From Lithospermum erythrorhizon (taxonomy: Eukaryota; Streptophyta; Magnoliopsida; Boraginales; Boraginaceae): a stretch of 64,000 nucleotides of DNA. Under the pieces are notes generated by a model. The model was not told the DNA's origin. It saw nothing but the letters and a program-made list of their open reading frames with translations, and made no database searches. This document shows positions 13,549 to 27,109 of the stretch, piece after piece. The first letter of the stretch is position 1, and every line of letters begins with the position of its first letter. Location: the NCBI GenBank assembly GCA_019722365.1, contig JADFUC010000388.1:434001-498000 (forward strand), in the 5' to 3' direction. A program made the translations under genes and the position numbers.

Positions 13549-13700
13549 CTGTCCCACAAATCGTTCATGATCAAGAAGAAGCTGGCGAAGAAGCAGAGGC
13601 AGAATAGGCCGATCCCCATATTGATCCGTATGAGAATTGATAATACTATCAGCACAGCGCCAAGCGTAGGCATTGGCGCCGCACTCAAGTTTTATCTCAA
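13549..13700 (+). pseudogene. RPL39: Ribosomal protein eL39 (RPL39) second exon, frameshifted
   Basis: From 13552 the frame reads [20 protein letters not shown] and continues IPxxIRMRxDNTI, which is diagnostic for eL39, the ~51-aa small basic protein at the peptide exit tunnel of the 60S subunit. At about 13651 a one-base loss shifts the frame: in the next frame the expected AKRRHWRRT follows intact, so the annotated frame runs off into unrelated residues to a stop at 13738. The block is preceded by an acceptor-like 'tttgcag', matching the family's intron just after the start codon, so this is not an obvious processed copy. I found no convincing first exon with the ATG. It is either a pseudogene or a real gene with a sequence error. 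Confidence 0.8.
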
Positions 13701-13744
13701 ACCATTTCACAGATTATTTCAGAATATTTCGATTTCTTAGTGAC

Positions 13745-16230
13745 CACTGTTTAGAATTATTACTTAAAAATGTTATGTTTAGCTGTTCGATTATGATGTG
13801 TTTTCGGTAAGGATTTGTTATTTAAAATTGTTGACTTTAGCCATTGCTCGAATGGAAACGCAGCTTGCAGGCTGTTCAATTTGAATGTGCAAGCCAGTAA
13901 GGAATCATATTTAAAATTGGTCATTATATTTTATGAGATGACTGTTTAGATGTTCGTTGACAATGTATGATTCCGATATTTTGTGATATGTTTGATTGGT
14001 TCCGGTTTTAGTTTAATAGGTTTGGTGAAGTCGAGTTTTGATTAAACAATGCATGTGCTTTAGCTAAATTTAATGTATAGATTTCATATGTAATACCTCA
14101 ATGTATTTTATAATTAATGTAGCTTTTTACAATCTCAATATGTATTTTTTACAATTTTAATAAATTTTTCATCTAAATAATCATCTACAAGACATGAAAC
14201 TGAGAGGTATAGCATACCATTTCACTTATGAAGGTTATAATTGTGAAGGTTGTAAATGAGAAATTCCTCCATATCTTCACTTAATTATATTGAAACAATT
14301 TGTAGTTAAAATAAATGTATTGCAATAATACATACTTCTACATTGAAGTAGATGCATAAATATACCAATCATATTTAAAAGATTTTTTAACAATTATTAA
14401 ACTAATTAAAATCTTAAAGGGATCATTTTAATAAATTTGATCGGCGTCCACAATTGAGCATTTCGAAGTCTCGTAGACAATAAGTGTTCTCACAGAAGTG
14501 TTATGATAAAAAAAGAAGTCACTGTACTTCAATTAACATCCACATTAATTTATATATTGTATAAGAAACATAAGACAAATATTAATATAAATTTAAATTA
14601 TATAAAAATTGAAAACTTGGTTAGATTTATAAGTTAGTTTGAAAGAGAAGAGATCAATCATACATATTTCAAATTATTAAGTAGATGAAAAGTTAGGTAA
14701 GTATTAATTGATAAAATAAATTAATATTTTATGTTCAATATAAATTAAAAAATTGTCAAATAATCTTGGAACTATGTGGAAACAAAGTTGACTAAATATT
14801 TTCATGTGTTTATTTTTAATGATTAAAATTAATAAATTTTACTATTTTAACTAACATACATAAATTTGATTAAAAAACTATGAATATAATATCACAATAT
14901 ATTGAAAATGTTAACATTTGATAGATTTTTAACAATACTATTGTACAATATAGATTTATTTCAAGGTAGCCCTTGAATTGTTAATATTTCAATTGTTCCA
15001 TGAACTTTTTATCTTTCTCAATTACACTCGACTTAACTATCATTTTATCGTCTCCTACTTAACTAACATTATCATTTCATATCGCATCCCAACCTCAAAT
15101 TTTGACAATTAAAACAAGCAACACAATGCACAAATTTTAATAATGCTGTGGAAAGGGACAAATTTGAAATAACATTAACCAGAGGTCGTGGGACAATATA
15201 AAATGATAGCTATACTGCAAAGAATCTAAAACGACATGGCCTAATAATTTAAAAAGGTGTCAGCTGATATCTGAATGCTGACACAATCAAAGTGACTATA
15301 TTTAAAATGTTCACAATATATATGAAAAAATACACCTTTATGACGTGAAACAATGGTACATAACTTGATTTAAAACTATCATATCGATAGTAAAAGTACT
15401 TTTAAATATCAGCTTTTTAAAATTTAAAAAGACTATTATCGTAAATTTGTGTTGAGAAGTTAAAATTTTAATAATTCTAAATCTCAATTGGAGTCCCCGA
15501 AAAAACTAGCACCATTCATTGAGATCTTTTATTTAATTAAACAAGACAAATGATGAAGTGATGAGTAGTACAAAGTGAATCTATGCGAGTGATTGAGAAC
15601 GTGACCAAACCTCATGTATATCGTACTTTTAGCCAACTTACTAACTTACAGCGTGACGTATTAATCGGCTTTTACTAATTTTTTTCTCGAAATACAATTT
15701 AAAATCATCATTTTCTTATTTATGCTAACTTTTACGTATCTATTTTAATGCTTCCTAATTATTCACTTAAAAATTATAAAAATCGCAAGATTTTAAGATT
15801 TTTATTAACGTATAAATAGGAAAGCAAATATTCTATAAGGAATAGTACAAATTTTTTTGGAGACTAAGTTTATTTTAAGAGAAATTTAAAATCATCTTTA
15901 TTAATTTTTGGCTTTTTCATTTCCTATTATAATTTTTAAGACCGATGATTACTTGGCAGTCAGATCTCATTGTAACATCACCTATTGAGTTACAAGCTTT
16001 GAGGTTACTCATGTCCTTCCTAATCTCAATCATCTCTAGTTTGTTTCATATTAATTGCAGAATTAAGTGTTTCATAAATATGTCCAACTTATTTTATTTA
16101 TTTCTATTACTTATTCTCATTCTTGATATGGCTCCTCTCATCTATGATTTAAAAGAAAAAATATAATGATGGCATTTAATAACTTTGTGTGTACCCTTTT
16201 GTAATTAGACTGGCCTCAGGTGATCTTTAG
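13745..16230. other. Intergenic, AT-rich, repeat remnants only
   Basis: No supported gene. 14950-15210 has the character of an old transposon remnant ('cccttgaattgttaa...ttccatgaactttt'), but I could not delimit its ends. The promoter of the downstream aminotransferase gene must lie in the right-hand part; no clear TATA box could be singled out. Confidence 0.5.
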
Positions 16231-16234
16231 ATAA

Positions 16235-19200
16235 ATGGCATCAAACAGTTATCTTTGCATTCCCTGCTCTTGTCTGTGAAAACTTTAAGGTATGATCATA
16301 TTTTTTGTTTCTATATTTACTATCAGTAGTTGTTATCTTTTTGTGGAATCCATTGTTCTTTACATATATTATCATGTATAGATTGAGCTGTTTTGATGAG
16401 CTTTTTAGTTAAATATAACTTGTTTATCAATTGAAGCTAGTTGTCATTTATGTTAAATTCCCTTTTTGCATTAATGGTGTTTTTGTTTGAGGTATTGAAT
16501 TGGATTGAAATGGAACTGTATGAAATCTCTATGTATATTCAGAACTTGTGTTGAGTTTTACTCCTATTCCATATTAATTCCATACTCAAACAAACACATC
16601 TTAAAGGTGCGCTTTATGTACAAAAAAATGAGTTACATAGAGTAAAATGATCATCTAATTTTATTGTGTTGACACTTAAGCAGCAGGCAAAATGGAAGCT
16701 TGGCGCCTCCAATCAAATTGCATTGTCTGGAAAGAATGTTGTAAAGATGAAGGTATTACTTTTGATTCATCGATAAAGCTAAGCAGGTCTATAATGCCAA
16801 GGATAAGCTATGTTGCCTCCATAGGGAAGTCTGTTTACAAAAATTCATTGTTTTTTACTTTTGATGAATCAATAGATATATTAAACCTCATGGTTATAGC
16901 TAATTAGATCCAAGTAGTTTATACTTATTGGTGTGTCTCATCGATCGAGTATAATGCTAGTTTGAGACCCCTATAGTATCCTTTATGAATAATGCTAGAT
17001 GCGCTTACATGGAATTAGTAGTTTTTGGTTTGAGTGATCAAGATGATTGATGGATCCATAGAAATACAGTCACTGGCCATTGCAGTGAGATGTGTTGCAT
17101 ATGCCGAAATAATTGTGATATAATATATGTTTATTCCGAGTGGTTTCACGAATTTATATATAGTTATTTTTAAGATCATTCTTGGTATATAAAAAAGTTA
17201 TCACCACTCACACTTACTTGGATTATTGACCATCGTAAGGGTGTCATGGCACCCAACTTCAAGTTAAAGAGATCAGAGTTGAATGAGGCTGACATGAATC
17301 ATAAGAATCTGCTCATTTTGTGCAGTCTTTTGGTCGGGGATCTATGACAGTTGCTGTAAATGTCTCCCAGTTTGAGAACATAACAATGGCTCCACCAGAT
17401 CCCATCCTTGGAGTTTCTGAAGCTTTCAAGGCCGATACTAGTGATATGAAACTTAATCTTGGTGTTGGAGCCTACCGCACAGAAGACCTTCAACCTTATG
17501 TGCTTGATGTAGTCAAGAAGGCAGGTTATGTTGACCATTTTTGTTGTTTGATATACATCCTTAGTCCTTTTATTGTCTCTTAAACAAGGAAGTTGGTGTT
17601 AAATATTATTGAATTATATCATTTTTGGAACTTCCTTGTAGGCAGAAAAGCTTATGTTGGAGAGAGGGGAAAACAAAGAGGTACAAGCAATTTCATATTG
17701 CCAAATTATTATTAGTGTTCCAAAAGATTTCTTACTACCAAGTGCTCTGTGATATGCAGTATCTCCCAATTGAAGGTTTGGCTGCATTCAACAAAGCTAC
17801 TGCTGAGCTGTTGTTTGGCGCAGAAAACGAAGTAATTCAGCAAGAAAAGGTATGCAAGATTTTGTTTTCTGCTTTGTTTTTGTGAGGGTAGCTCATTTTC
17901 CATGTCATTCAATTCCTTTACCAAATCTTACCCTATTTTCTTCTGTTCAGGTTGCAACTATTCAGGGTCTCTCAGGTACTGGCTCTCTTCGACTTGCTGC
18001 GGCACTCATAGAACGATATTTTCCTGGAGCAAAGGTTTTGATATCTTCTCCAACTTGGGGTGCGTATTCTTAATTTTCACACGGCCAAAGTGGAGAAATT
18101 TGTTTGTAGTATCATAACCATCTCCATATTTGAGTTATGTTTATGTTATCGCCTGCAGGTAACCACAAGAACATTTTTAATGATGCTAAAGTTCCTTGGT
18201 CTGAGTACAGATACTATGACCCCAGGACAGTTGGTCTGGATTTTGATGGAATGATCGCTGACATAAAGGTTAGATTCTTCTTTCTTCTCAGTCCTCATTA
18301 TAAACAAGAGGGCATCTCATCCTTTCTGATTTGTCCTAAGTATGAAGGTACTGAGATTTCCTCAACCGTGATTTATGCCAGCTATATGCTAAAGAGTGCT
18401 AAGAATACGGAAAGGTCTGCAGTAGGAGACCGACTATAAACTTGTTAAGATAGGTTAATCTGCCCAACAAGAATGTTGTTAAACCATTATATATACATCT
18501 GTGTATATGTGTCTACTTCCTCTCAGTTTTCTTTCTATTTTGTTTAATCATTGTCCATTTCCCCTTCCTTTTCTTCTTTTCTGCTTGAAAGTGAGCATAC
18601 TTTTTTCCATTGTTTCCCCAATGACCTATTAGTCCACTGAAACATTGTGGCATGTATTCTGCCACTTCCTCGAGATCAATGCTGACATATGTACGCATCA
18701 TCAATCTTTGTATATATCTTTGTCTGATTTTCCACAGTGAAAACTATGGTTCTAGGCTGAGATCTCACAGCTGGTTCCTGATTGTATATTTAACAATTTC
18801 ATCATTACTTGCTTGGTTTACCATTAACGTTGTATGCCTTTTTCAGGCTGCACCCGAAGGATCTTTTGTGCTGCTTCATGGCTGTGCTCACAATCCAACA
18901 GGCATTGATCCAACACTGGAACAGTGGAAGAAAATCGCAGATGTCATGCAGGAGAAAAATCACATTCCTTTCTTTGATGTTGCCTATCAGGTAAAGATTA
19001 CTGGTCGGGTTTCTACAGATATTTCTGTCATTTATAACAGTTAGATTGTGAAAGCGTCTTTTGAATCTTTGAGCATGAATGCAGGGATTTGCAAGTGGTA
19101 GCCTTGATGAAGATGCTTCATCAGTGAGGTTATTTGCTGAACGTGGCATGGAGTTTCTGGTTGCTCAATCGTATAGTAAAAATCTAGGTCTTTATGGAGA

Positions 19201-20253
19201 GAGAATCGGAGCAATCAATGTTGTTTGCTCATCTGCAGATGCAGCTACAAGGTATTGTGAACCAAGAATCTGAAATCATGTAATTATCGTATATTCTTTA
19301 GGTACTGTAGTACTAAGCTAAAAAAAGGGTTAGGTAATTCTAAGCTTATCGAAAATTTGTTCATGACTTCATAAGAATAGATGAGCCAAGTTTAGTGAGT
19401 GTACAGGAGAACCAAAGACTTAAAAGTGATGAAATTAGAATTGAATTCCTTTTGGTTTCGTGAAAAGACTTCCTTCAATGACTATTTAATGCAAGATTTC
19501 TATATCAAGCTATTCGAATATCGATATCTTGAAATTATTTATTCAAATTCAAATTATGTACTCAAATATCTGCACCCTTGGATTTTATCTTTCTTACAGT
19601 AATAGTTGAAGAAGTGGAAGTTTTGTCTCGCTAAAAAAACTGAACAATTGCATTTATATGTAGGGTAAAGAGCCAGCTGAAAAGATTAGCACGACCCATG
19701 TACTCTAATCCTCCCATTCATGGAGCTAAAATAGTTGCCAACATTGTTGGCAATCCTGAACTATTCAATGAGTGGAAACAGGAGATGGAATTGATGGCTG
19801 GGAGGATAAAAGCAGTAAGACAAAAGCTTTATGACAGCTTAACCGCAAAAGATAAGACTGGAAAGGACTGGTCCTATGTACTTGCGCAGATCGGTATGTT
19901 CTCATTCACAGGGCTGAACAAATCTCAAGTAAGCTCGACATCCTACCCGGCATATTGACCTTTACGTTTTTCATAGTTACGACTATATTGAGTAGTCTTA
20001 TTCTATAGAACATCATTTATATAGAATTTCTAGCAAATGCTTCTTCTGAAGAATACTAGAAGCATGGTTTAATGAACTTTGCTATCAGGCTGATGTGGTT
20101 TCCCTCTTCTTTTATGAGCAGAGCGATAACATGACCAACAAATGGCATGTCTACATGACAAAGGATGGAAGAATATCGTTGGCAGGATTATCATTAGCCA
20201 AATGTGAGTATTTGGCAGATGCCATCATCGATTCATTTTACAACGTCAGCTAA
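16235..20253 (+). CDS. ASP5: Aspartate aminotransferase, chloroplast type (ASP5-like), 11 exons, first exon apparently broken
   Basis: Class-I PLP-dependent transaminase that interconverts aspartate + 2-oxoglutarate with oxaloacetate + glutamate in plastids. Exons: 16687-16752, 17326-17524, 17646-17680, 17760-17849, 17951-18059, 18159-18268, 18847-18990, 19085-19251, 19664-19928, 20122-20253, all GT-AG with closing phases. Landmarks are [26 protein letters not shown] (phosphate contact region), HNPTG, and SYSKNLG with the PLP lysine codon at 19178-19180. The end [13 protein letters not shown] is characteristic of the plastid isoform. Exon 16687-16752 carries transit-peptide-type sequence ([20 protein letters not shown]). 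The likely first exon, 16235-16289, starts ATGGCATCA and ends AAG|gtatga, but is 55 nt long. Its frame meets a stop, whereas one A fewer in the AAA run at 16243-16245 opens 18 codons joining in phase. Without exon 1 the remainder is 438 aa; with it ~456, as in the family. Confidence 0.9.
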
Positions 20254-21017
20254 CTGCATTAAGCCATCACACAACTTCTCAACCCACACTTTAATCGCTG
20301 CTTCCCTCATTGATTCCCTTCAAGAGGGAAAGGGAAGTGTTGGATATTGAACTTTTAGACATGTTGAAATAATGTATCCTTGCCCCAAACAATTTTGTAC
20401 TACAATTGTGGACACTTGGTGTCTGAGAGGTATGAGGATTTTCATCAACATTTTTAATTTACCAGCTAAGCATATAATGGTTTTTTTATTGACAAACTAT
20501 TGTGATTTTATCAATCTCTGCTACAAAACTACAGCATATTTTCGTTATGGAATCTTGCAGAGATGGTAGCTCGAAAAATACATCGAAACAGTGTCAAATT
20601 TTAATTTTTTACTTTGTTCTCGTCAAAATTAATATTTGGCGTCCCAAAGTAATATTCAGTACTCGCACCAATTAATTTAATTGGCGATAATTATACGAAA
20701 AAGTCATGCTTACTGATAGATTTACTCTTAAAGCCAGAAATTGTTTATGTAATACATACAGGAATAAGCCAAACAACATCATAATCAGTGGGGACGAAAT
20801 ATCAAAGAACATTTATGATACTATAATGTTTGATCTATTGTTCAACCTTTTCTTATATACAATGATGATAATAATGATAACTCTCAGCTAAACTCAATAA
20901 CTCTTGTTGGGGGGCAGTCAGCTTCCCATACCAGAGGGCTATGTATAATAATATTATTTTATGTACCAAAAATGAAATCTATGATGAGAAGCAATTAAGA
21001 TGAACTCACAATCTTTG
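20254..21017. other. Convergent intergenic region
   Basis: Shared 3' region between the aspartate aminotransferase (plus) and the receptor-like kinase (minus). The first ~200 bases are presumably the aminotransferase 3' untranslated region. No gene or strong repeat was seen. Confidence 0.6.
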
Positions 21018-24000
21018 TCAGAAAACATTTTGGTGTAAATTCTGATGGGCAGAAGGGTGGTTGTGTGATAATCTAAGAGTTCCACCTAGTTCCATTGGAA
21101 CAAGAGGGATGAGGGAATGCAGTACGTCTGTAATCAATGGACGATAGCTCGGTTCTGGTTGTACGCAGAGGACCGCAACAGCAGCAACCTGTAAATTCAT
21201 GCAAATCAATTCATTTATAGCAAACATAAAAGAAATCTTCAAAATTCAGACATTCAGGATTAGGTGTTATCACAAGTGATGGGCACGGCTCCAACAAATA
21301 GTTGTGACGGATGTTGCTCGGACTTTACAGAGTTCGAGTGACGTATATTTAGCCAGTGATGAAATTAGACATTATCATCAAAACCCAGGAACGCGGAGAT
21401 AATTGATCAACTCAAATGGAAATAACTCTGGCCCGTTGGCGGAGATTAGGGAAAGTGCCATTTTGGAAACAAACCTGATATAGGTGCTTTAGATCCATGG
21501 TATCTTTAATCACAGGATCCACAATGTTAGGGAGTTTCGATCGATCTGTGAGCTGAGGCAGGGCCTGCAAATCAAGCAAGATTTTAATCTTTAGCAATAA
21601 GCATCAAATTTAAAGCTTGTTATAATTCTTTTTTGTCAGCCAAAAGAGAATTAATCTGATGTTGAGGCCTTACCCATGTGACAATAGACTGGCTTTGAGC
21701 ATCTGCTTGTTTATCTAATGGCTTTCTTCCAAGAAGAAGCTCCAAAAGTACTACTCCAAATGCATAAACATCACTTTTATCTGTCAATTTACCTGTCGAA
21801 AAAGCCATCAAGATTATATTATGCTTAATTTACGCATACTTAAGTTAGAACAAAGATTTTTCTTCATTTTATATAATTCTTTAAACCAAAAAGAAATTCA
21901 TAATCTTTAAGAATTCTTGGGTAACAACTAGCAAGAGACAATGCACCAGTACCATGTGCTCAAAAGTTGAGCGAGAACTTAAGTGGTGCCAAGCTTTCCC
22001 TTTCAGCACAAAAAAAGAACGAAAAGTTGGGCAACCAAGAAAGGAAAGCCATCTTTTCCTAAACCATGTACATTAAAATTATGAAACATTATACCATCTA
22101 AAAGGTATTCCGGGGCCACATAACCCAAGGTCCCTGATAGCTTGATGTTGTTTCTGTTTTGTAAACCATCTTGTATCGCAAGTCCAAAATCGGAAAGCTG
22201 AGACACACAAAAAATAGTGAGTCGAAATAATACATCAGCCATGTATAAAGATTTTTCTGTTATCCATCATGTTACATTAGTACTAACTATTTGGAATACA
22301 ACCACATATAAGAGCAATTTAGGATTGTGACTTTGTGAGGATCGAAACCATATAGCATACCATCGCGTACGAAAAAATCAAATAAACAAGTTGTATTATA
22401 ACTTATTTTGGCTTCCGTAATATTTTCTCTGCATGTTAACTTTGGATATCAATTCATTAAGTAAAAGTATTGAGCTGTCTAAATAAACACTTTCAATAGA
22501 CGAATTTAGCGTAATTAGGCACATAACAAATTCTATATTACCTTTGCGTTGAGATTGGAATCCAATAGGATATTAGAAGATTTCAGATCTCTATGGATCA
22601 CTGGTGGATTGCAGTGCTCATGCAAATACTCTAGTCCCCTGGTCAAACATGAAATGTGATTATTATTGTTATTATTATTAATGACCCCATTAGCAACAAC
22701 CAATGTCATAAAATTCCACATGGTGGTTGTCCACAGTTGAACTAACTCACTTAGCTGTATCGAGAGCAATCTTCAACCGAATATGCCATGTCAAAGCTGC
22801 TCCATGTGAAGTCCCTATTGCAATCAAAATCAAGAAAATCAGTTACAATATACAATTTCATAGATCTTTCCAAACCAATGAACAATCATATTCCTCTTTC
22901 TATGAACTCAAGAGAATCCTCCCAGGTTGATTATTCAGATTATCTATGCACTCTTTCCATTGACTATATCCACGTTATTAGTTAGTTTTAAGATGAAACC
23001 TCGTGATCTTCCAAATCTTCACCATTTTTGCATGACATTTAGAATTCATCTTACTGTTATATAGAGTGAAAATGAAAAATAAACAGATCCCAAACATATT
23101 ATATATAGTGAAAATGAAAAATAAACAGGTCCCAAACATATGTTACCATGCAATTGACTGTCCAGAGATCCACTTTCCATTAGTTCATAAACAAGCATCT
23201 TGGTCTCTTCATGGATGCAATAGCCCAGCAGAATGATTATATTTGGATGCTGAATCTTACTCAACAACGCTACCTCAGTCTCGAATTGCAACGACATATT
23301 CATCGACAATTTTATCAGATCAGATCCTCGATATTGTCAACCAAACAAGCAAAAACCTTTCTAATGATTATGATGATACCTCGAATTCTTTTTTTGCATC
23401 CTGAGTACCACCATCAAGCCTCTTCACAGCTCCATATGACTTATCATCAAATTGAGCTCTATATACACGTCCAAATCCACCCTGACCCAAAATTTCGCTT
23501 TCTCGAAAATTGTTTGTTGCAACCTCAAGCATCTTGAATTCCATTACAGCCACGGATCGTTTCTGGCTACTCTTATTAAATGAATTATATTTACCAACAA
23601 ATTGAGACAATGCCAGTCCCTTCAAGCCATCTTCAAAAACTACATAAAGAAAAGTGAATTCCCGACCAAAATATTCCCACATAAAAATTAAAAGGGAAAC
23701 CAGAGTGAACAGAATCATCAAAATTGAAGTACCCGAGCTGTGAGATTTTCGAAGATTCTTTCTACAGAAGAACCAAATCAATAAGGAAAATAGTACTATG
23801 ATTGCTCCAAGTGCAGTTGAAAAGGCAATAACCATCTTCCTATTTGAAAACATATGATGTTTTGATGTTCCTTCAGCAATCCCTGATTACACAAAACAAC
23901 ATATATACATTAAAATGTGACTTCTCAATAAACATGTAATCTTGCTACTAAAAAATGGCATAAAAAGTATTCAATAAATATATTCAGGTGGGACTAAAAA

Positions 24001-24290
24001 CAGTAAAGCTCTAATTTTTTTTTGAAAATTTGCAAGTTCCAATTATTCTAAGCAAACCATGAAAATAAAAACAAGAATGTCAAAGTGCCAACATGATTTT
24101 TATTAAAAAAGGAACTAATTTTAATACCTGGAGAGAAAGCTGCCATTGATTCATTGAATGGAGGAACTGATAGTGAAGAAAGTGGAGCTTCAACTAGTAA
24201 TCTAGCATCAACAAAACCAATAGACAATTGAAAAAACCAAATGGCACCATTAACAAGTAGAAGTAGATAATACATAACAGTATTTTCCAT
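21018..24290 (-). CDS. Receptor-like protein kinase (At1g80640/At2g25220 type), 10 exons, 449 aa
   Basis: Minus-strand exons: 24290-24128, 23882-23733, 23639-23380, 23279-23147, 22814-22751, 22638-22542, 22197-22095, 21792-21674, 21564-21475, 21188-21018. All phases close. The start is the ATG at 24290; a longer upstream reading begins with GTG and is not used. A hydrophobic N-terminus serves as signal peptide, followed by a short ectodomain (~residues 25-70). A single membrane segment lies at ~71-93, then a basic stop-transfer CRKNLRK. The kinase domain has the glycine loop GQGGFG (156-161), the ATP lysine in AVKRL (177), HRDLK (272-276, RD kinase), DFG (292-294) and APEYLLDG (317 on). With no LRR or lectin ectodomain, the order of motifs fits the small family around Arabidopsis At1g80640. 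All catalytic residues are present, so it should be an active plasma-membrane Ser/Thr kinase. Ligand and pathway are unknown. Confidence 0.93.
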
Positions 24291-24326
24291 ATTGTTGTTT
24301 TCCACAGGACTGATATCAAGAGAGTG

Positions 24327-24334
24327 TATATATA
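24327..24334 (-). promoter_or_regulatory. Possible TATA box of the receptor-like kinase gene
   Basis: An alternating TATATATA lies 37 bp upstream of the start codon on the minus strand. Its closeness would force a very short leader, so the assignment is weak. Confidence 0.3.
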
Positions 24335-26838
24335 CAAATATACAATATATGAGAATGAGAATCGGGTAGTCGCAGAATCAAGATTTTAATATAGAGATGA
24401 GGAATAATTTATTATTAGATAAAAATTCGTGGAAGATGTAATTCGCGTAATTGAATTTATTAAAATGAGTTTGGGTTACATCGAGAAGAGAAGAGAGATT
24501 GATACTTTATAAATATAAAGAAGCACCATATTAAAATCAATTAGTGATAAATAAAAAACGGAATGACTAGATGTTTATTTTTTAAAAATTTAAAAATGAC
24601 TACTCCCATATTTCTACCACTAGTGTAGAATTGAATAAGAATATTGTATTTATATAACAGATGTGTCTTTAAGGCACATGTTAAGGTGATAATTAAGGAA
24701 AATATTTGATATAAGATTTGCATATAAATTTTGATATGAAAACATTATTATTTTCAATTTTAACATGTGCTCTAAGAGCATATATTAGAAAAATTGTTTA
24801 TCTAATTAGTGAGAAATAAGGTTTGGTTTTGTTCAGTTTATATGAGCCAATGGCTGTCAATTAGGCAAACAACCATAGTATTTGTTGTAATGGTGAAAGT
24901 AAGTAATAAGAATAAAAGATGATGAGAACAACGGTCAATTAGGTGAACAACCATTGTTATTGGCTTGGCAGTATAATTCTTCATAATGACAATATATATG
25001 ATTGTAATTATATATCAACAGAATTTCAAAGAACTCTCTATGTTTTTTACGGTTGCAAATAATAATCTTTTAATTTTTATTGATGCATATAATTTTAATT
25101 TGAATCAAAATTATAATACTAATAAAAAAATATTAAAATATTATTTCCTATATTCCATATTAGATAATTATTTAGATAAAAATTATTTTTTTCATAATAG
25201 TTGATTGTTTAGAATTCTAACTTACTTTTTGTCTCATTTTTTTATTTTCGTCCTTAATAATTGTTTTTGATTTTGATTTTGAAAGTACTTTATTGAGTTG
25301 ATAGAGTAGCAGATTGTTTTTTATTTAATTGCAAGAATTCTCATTTCTGTCCCTTCTTATACTACGCGTAAATTCTTTACAAGTATCATAAACTGTCATT
25401 GCTACATTTCATTCTTTGATTATACTACATTCAGATGAGAACAGATACAAAACGATTATTTTACCCTAATATCAAATTAAAGTTGGAATTGCAACAGACA
25501 AAGAGTAAATTCCCAAACACATAAAGGTACGTGAATATTTGGACTATGATAGTTTTGATGAGCTTACAACAGGACAAGGATCATTAGATTGTCATATTCC
25601 CCAATCTGCTCGCCAATGTTTCCCTTTCATCATCATCAATGCTAAATGATCCTATATCTATCATTAATAATTGATATTACATAAGAGGGAAGAAGATACC
25701 ATAACGAGTCAAGACTATGGCCCTGAGGCCATTCCAGCACTGTCCTAGCTACAAACAAGACAACTACATATAGTTGTATAATACTTAATCATCTATAGAT
25801 CACATAAAATGCTTCTTGTCCAATTTTCAGGTTTTACCTCAGTCTTTAGCCTTCTCAAGTATGTTCAAATGTATGACATCAATTCTCATCTCAATTGTCT
25901 ACTACACTGAGAGCTTATCTTGACATGAAATCACATTTCAATTTTCCATTGTCTAAAAGGTCATGACCATTAAATATAATTGTTATACTTAAAGTAAGTT
26001 CATCACCAAAAAGAAAACTCAATTCCATATCAAAATCACATGCTCTGCGGGCCCTCTTGAAAACAGGGCGGAGAGGACCATTGTTTGAAATCTTCAAACT
26101 ACAGCTCACGCTATCCATACCCCTCGAAATTTTATACGTAAAAAGCTTGAAATCGCTTGACGCTTCAATTTTATCGTGAGACTTGAGCTTCTCTTTAAAC
26201 TACTTCACGAGATTCTCGCCACTTATGCTGATCAACCCACACCGCATAAAAAAGCCTGGTGATGTTGTTATTTAACAATCGCTCTTATCAGTTGAGGTAT
26301 GCCTCGACGGAAATTTTGAAGAATACCACAAGTCAACCCTATTATTTGTCTAAATACACAAAATCTTTTTTATTAACAAAATACCACAAATTGGCTATGA
26401 AATGACTAATTTACCCCTTCCATACTTTCCATTTCCACATTTCATTAAAAACTAAGCTACTCCCTGGGCCCATTTCACATTTTATTTGAAAGCATAGCTA
26501 ATTCCCCCACTCTCCTCCCACCTAACATTTCCTCTCTAAAATTTTTCATATATTATTAATTAAAAGCCTAGAGACTTCAATAATGTAAGTTATTCAAATT
26601 TCTAGCTAATTTTGGTATTATTTCGTTATCATGTATTATTTCGTTTAATTACTTCAAATACTTTATTTGTTGTCAGGTGTTATTTCGGTTTTGATGTTGT
26701 TAAGGTGTGTTTTATTTCACAAAAGTTTGAATCTTTATAGTTGTGGAGTTTCGATGTTGTTATTTGTGTTTTATTTGACAAAGCTTTGAATCTTTTTAGT
26801 TTTTCGTGGGCTCATGATGTATAATCTCGTTGTAAATC

Positions 26839-26910
26839 CTCAAGATAACACATTATAATATGTTATAACTCAAGATAACACATTATAATATGTTATAACA
26901 CAAGATAACT
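26839..26910. repeat. 30-bp tandem repeat, 2.4 copies
   Basis: Two identical units beginning 'ctcaagataacacattataa' follow each other, with a third partial 'caagataact'. Each unit holds an internal palindrome (cattataatatgttataa). Confidence 0.85.
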
Positions 26911-27109
26911 TAATATAATTAGTATAACTAATTTCGTAATGTCGTATTTTATAATTTTAAAATATTATTTTAAGAATAGTTGATAACTAGAGTTCAATTG
27001 ACAGATCCGTATCACTTCTCTGTGTTAAGATGGTCGATGTCCCACAAAAACTAATGGATCTTTGATTAGGAGTGTATGCTTGCAAGTTCATTCTAATGTT
27101 TGACAATGC

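Noticed and set aside
23368..23853. Kinase exon read as one continuous 161-codon frame
   Set aside because: It crosses a 93-nt segment with proper GT...AG borders whose translation (hydrophobic) is absent from the family; treated as an intron, with retention noted as a finding.
24291..24305. A kinase start 15 bases further upstream (MENNN...)
   Set aside because: The first codon there is GTG, not ATG; the first true ATG in frame is at 24290 and still gives a full signal peptide.
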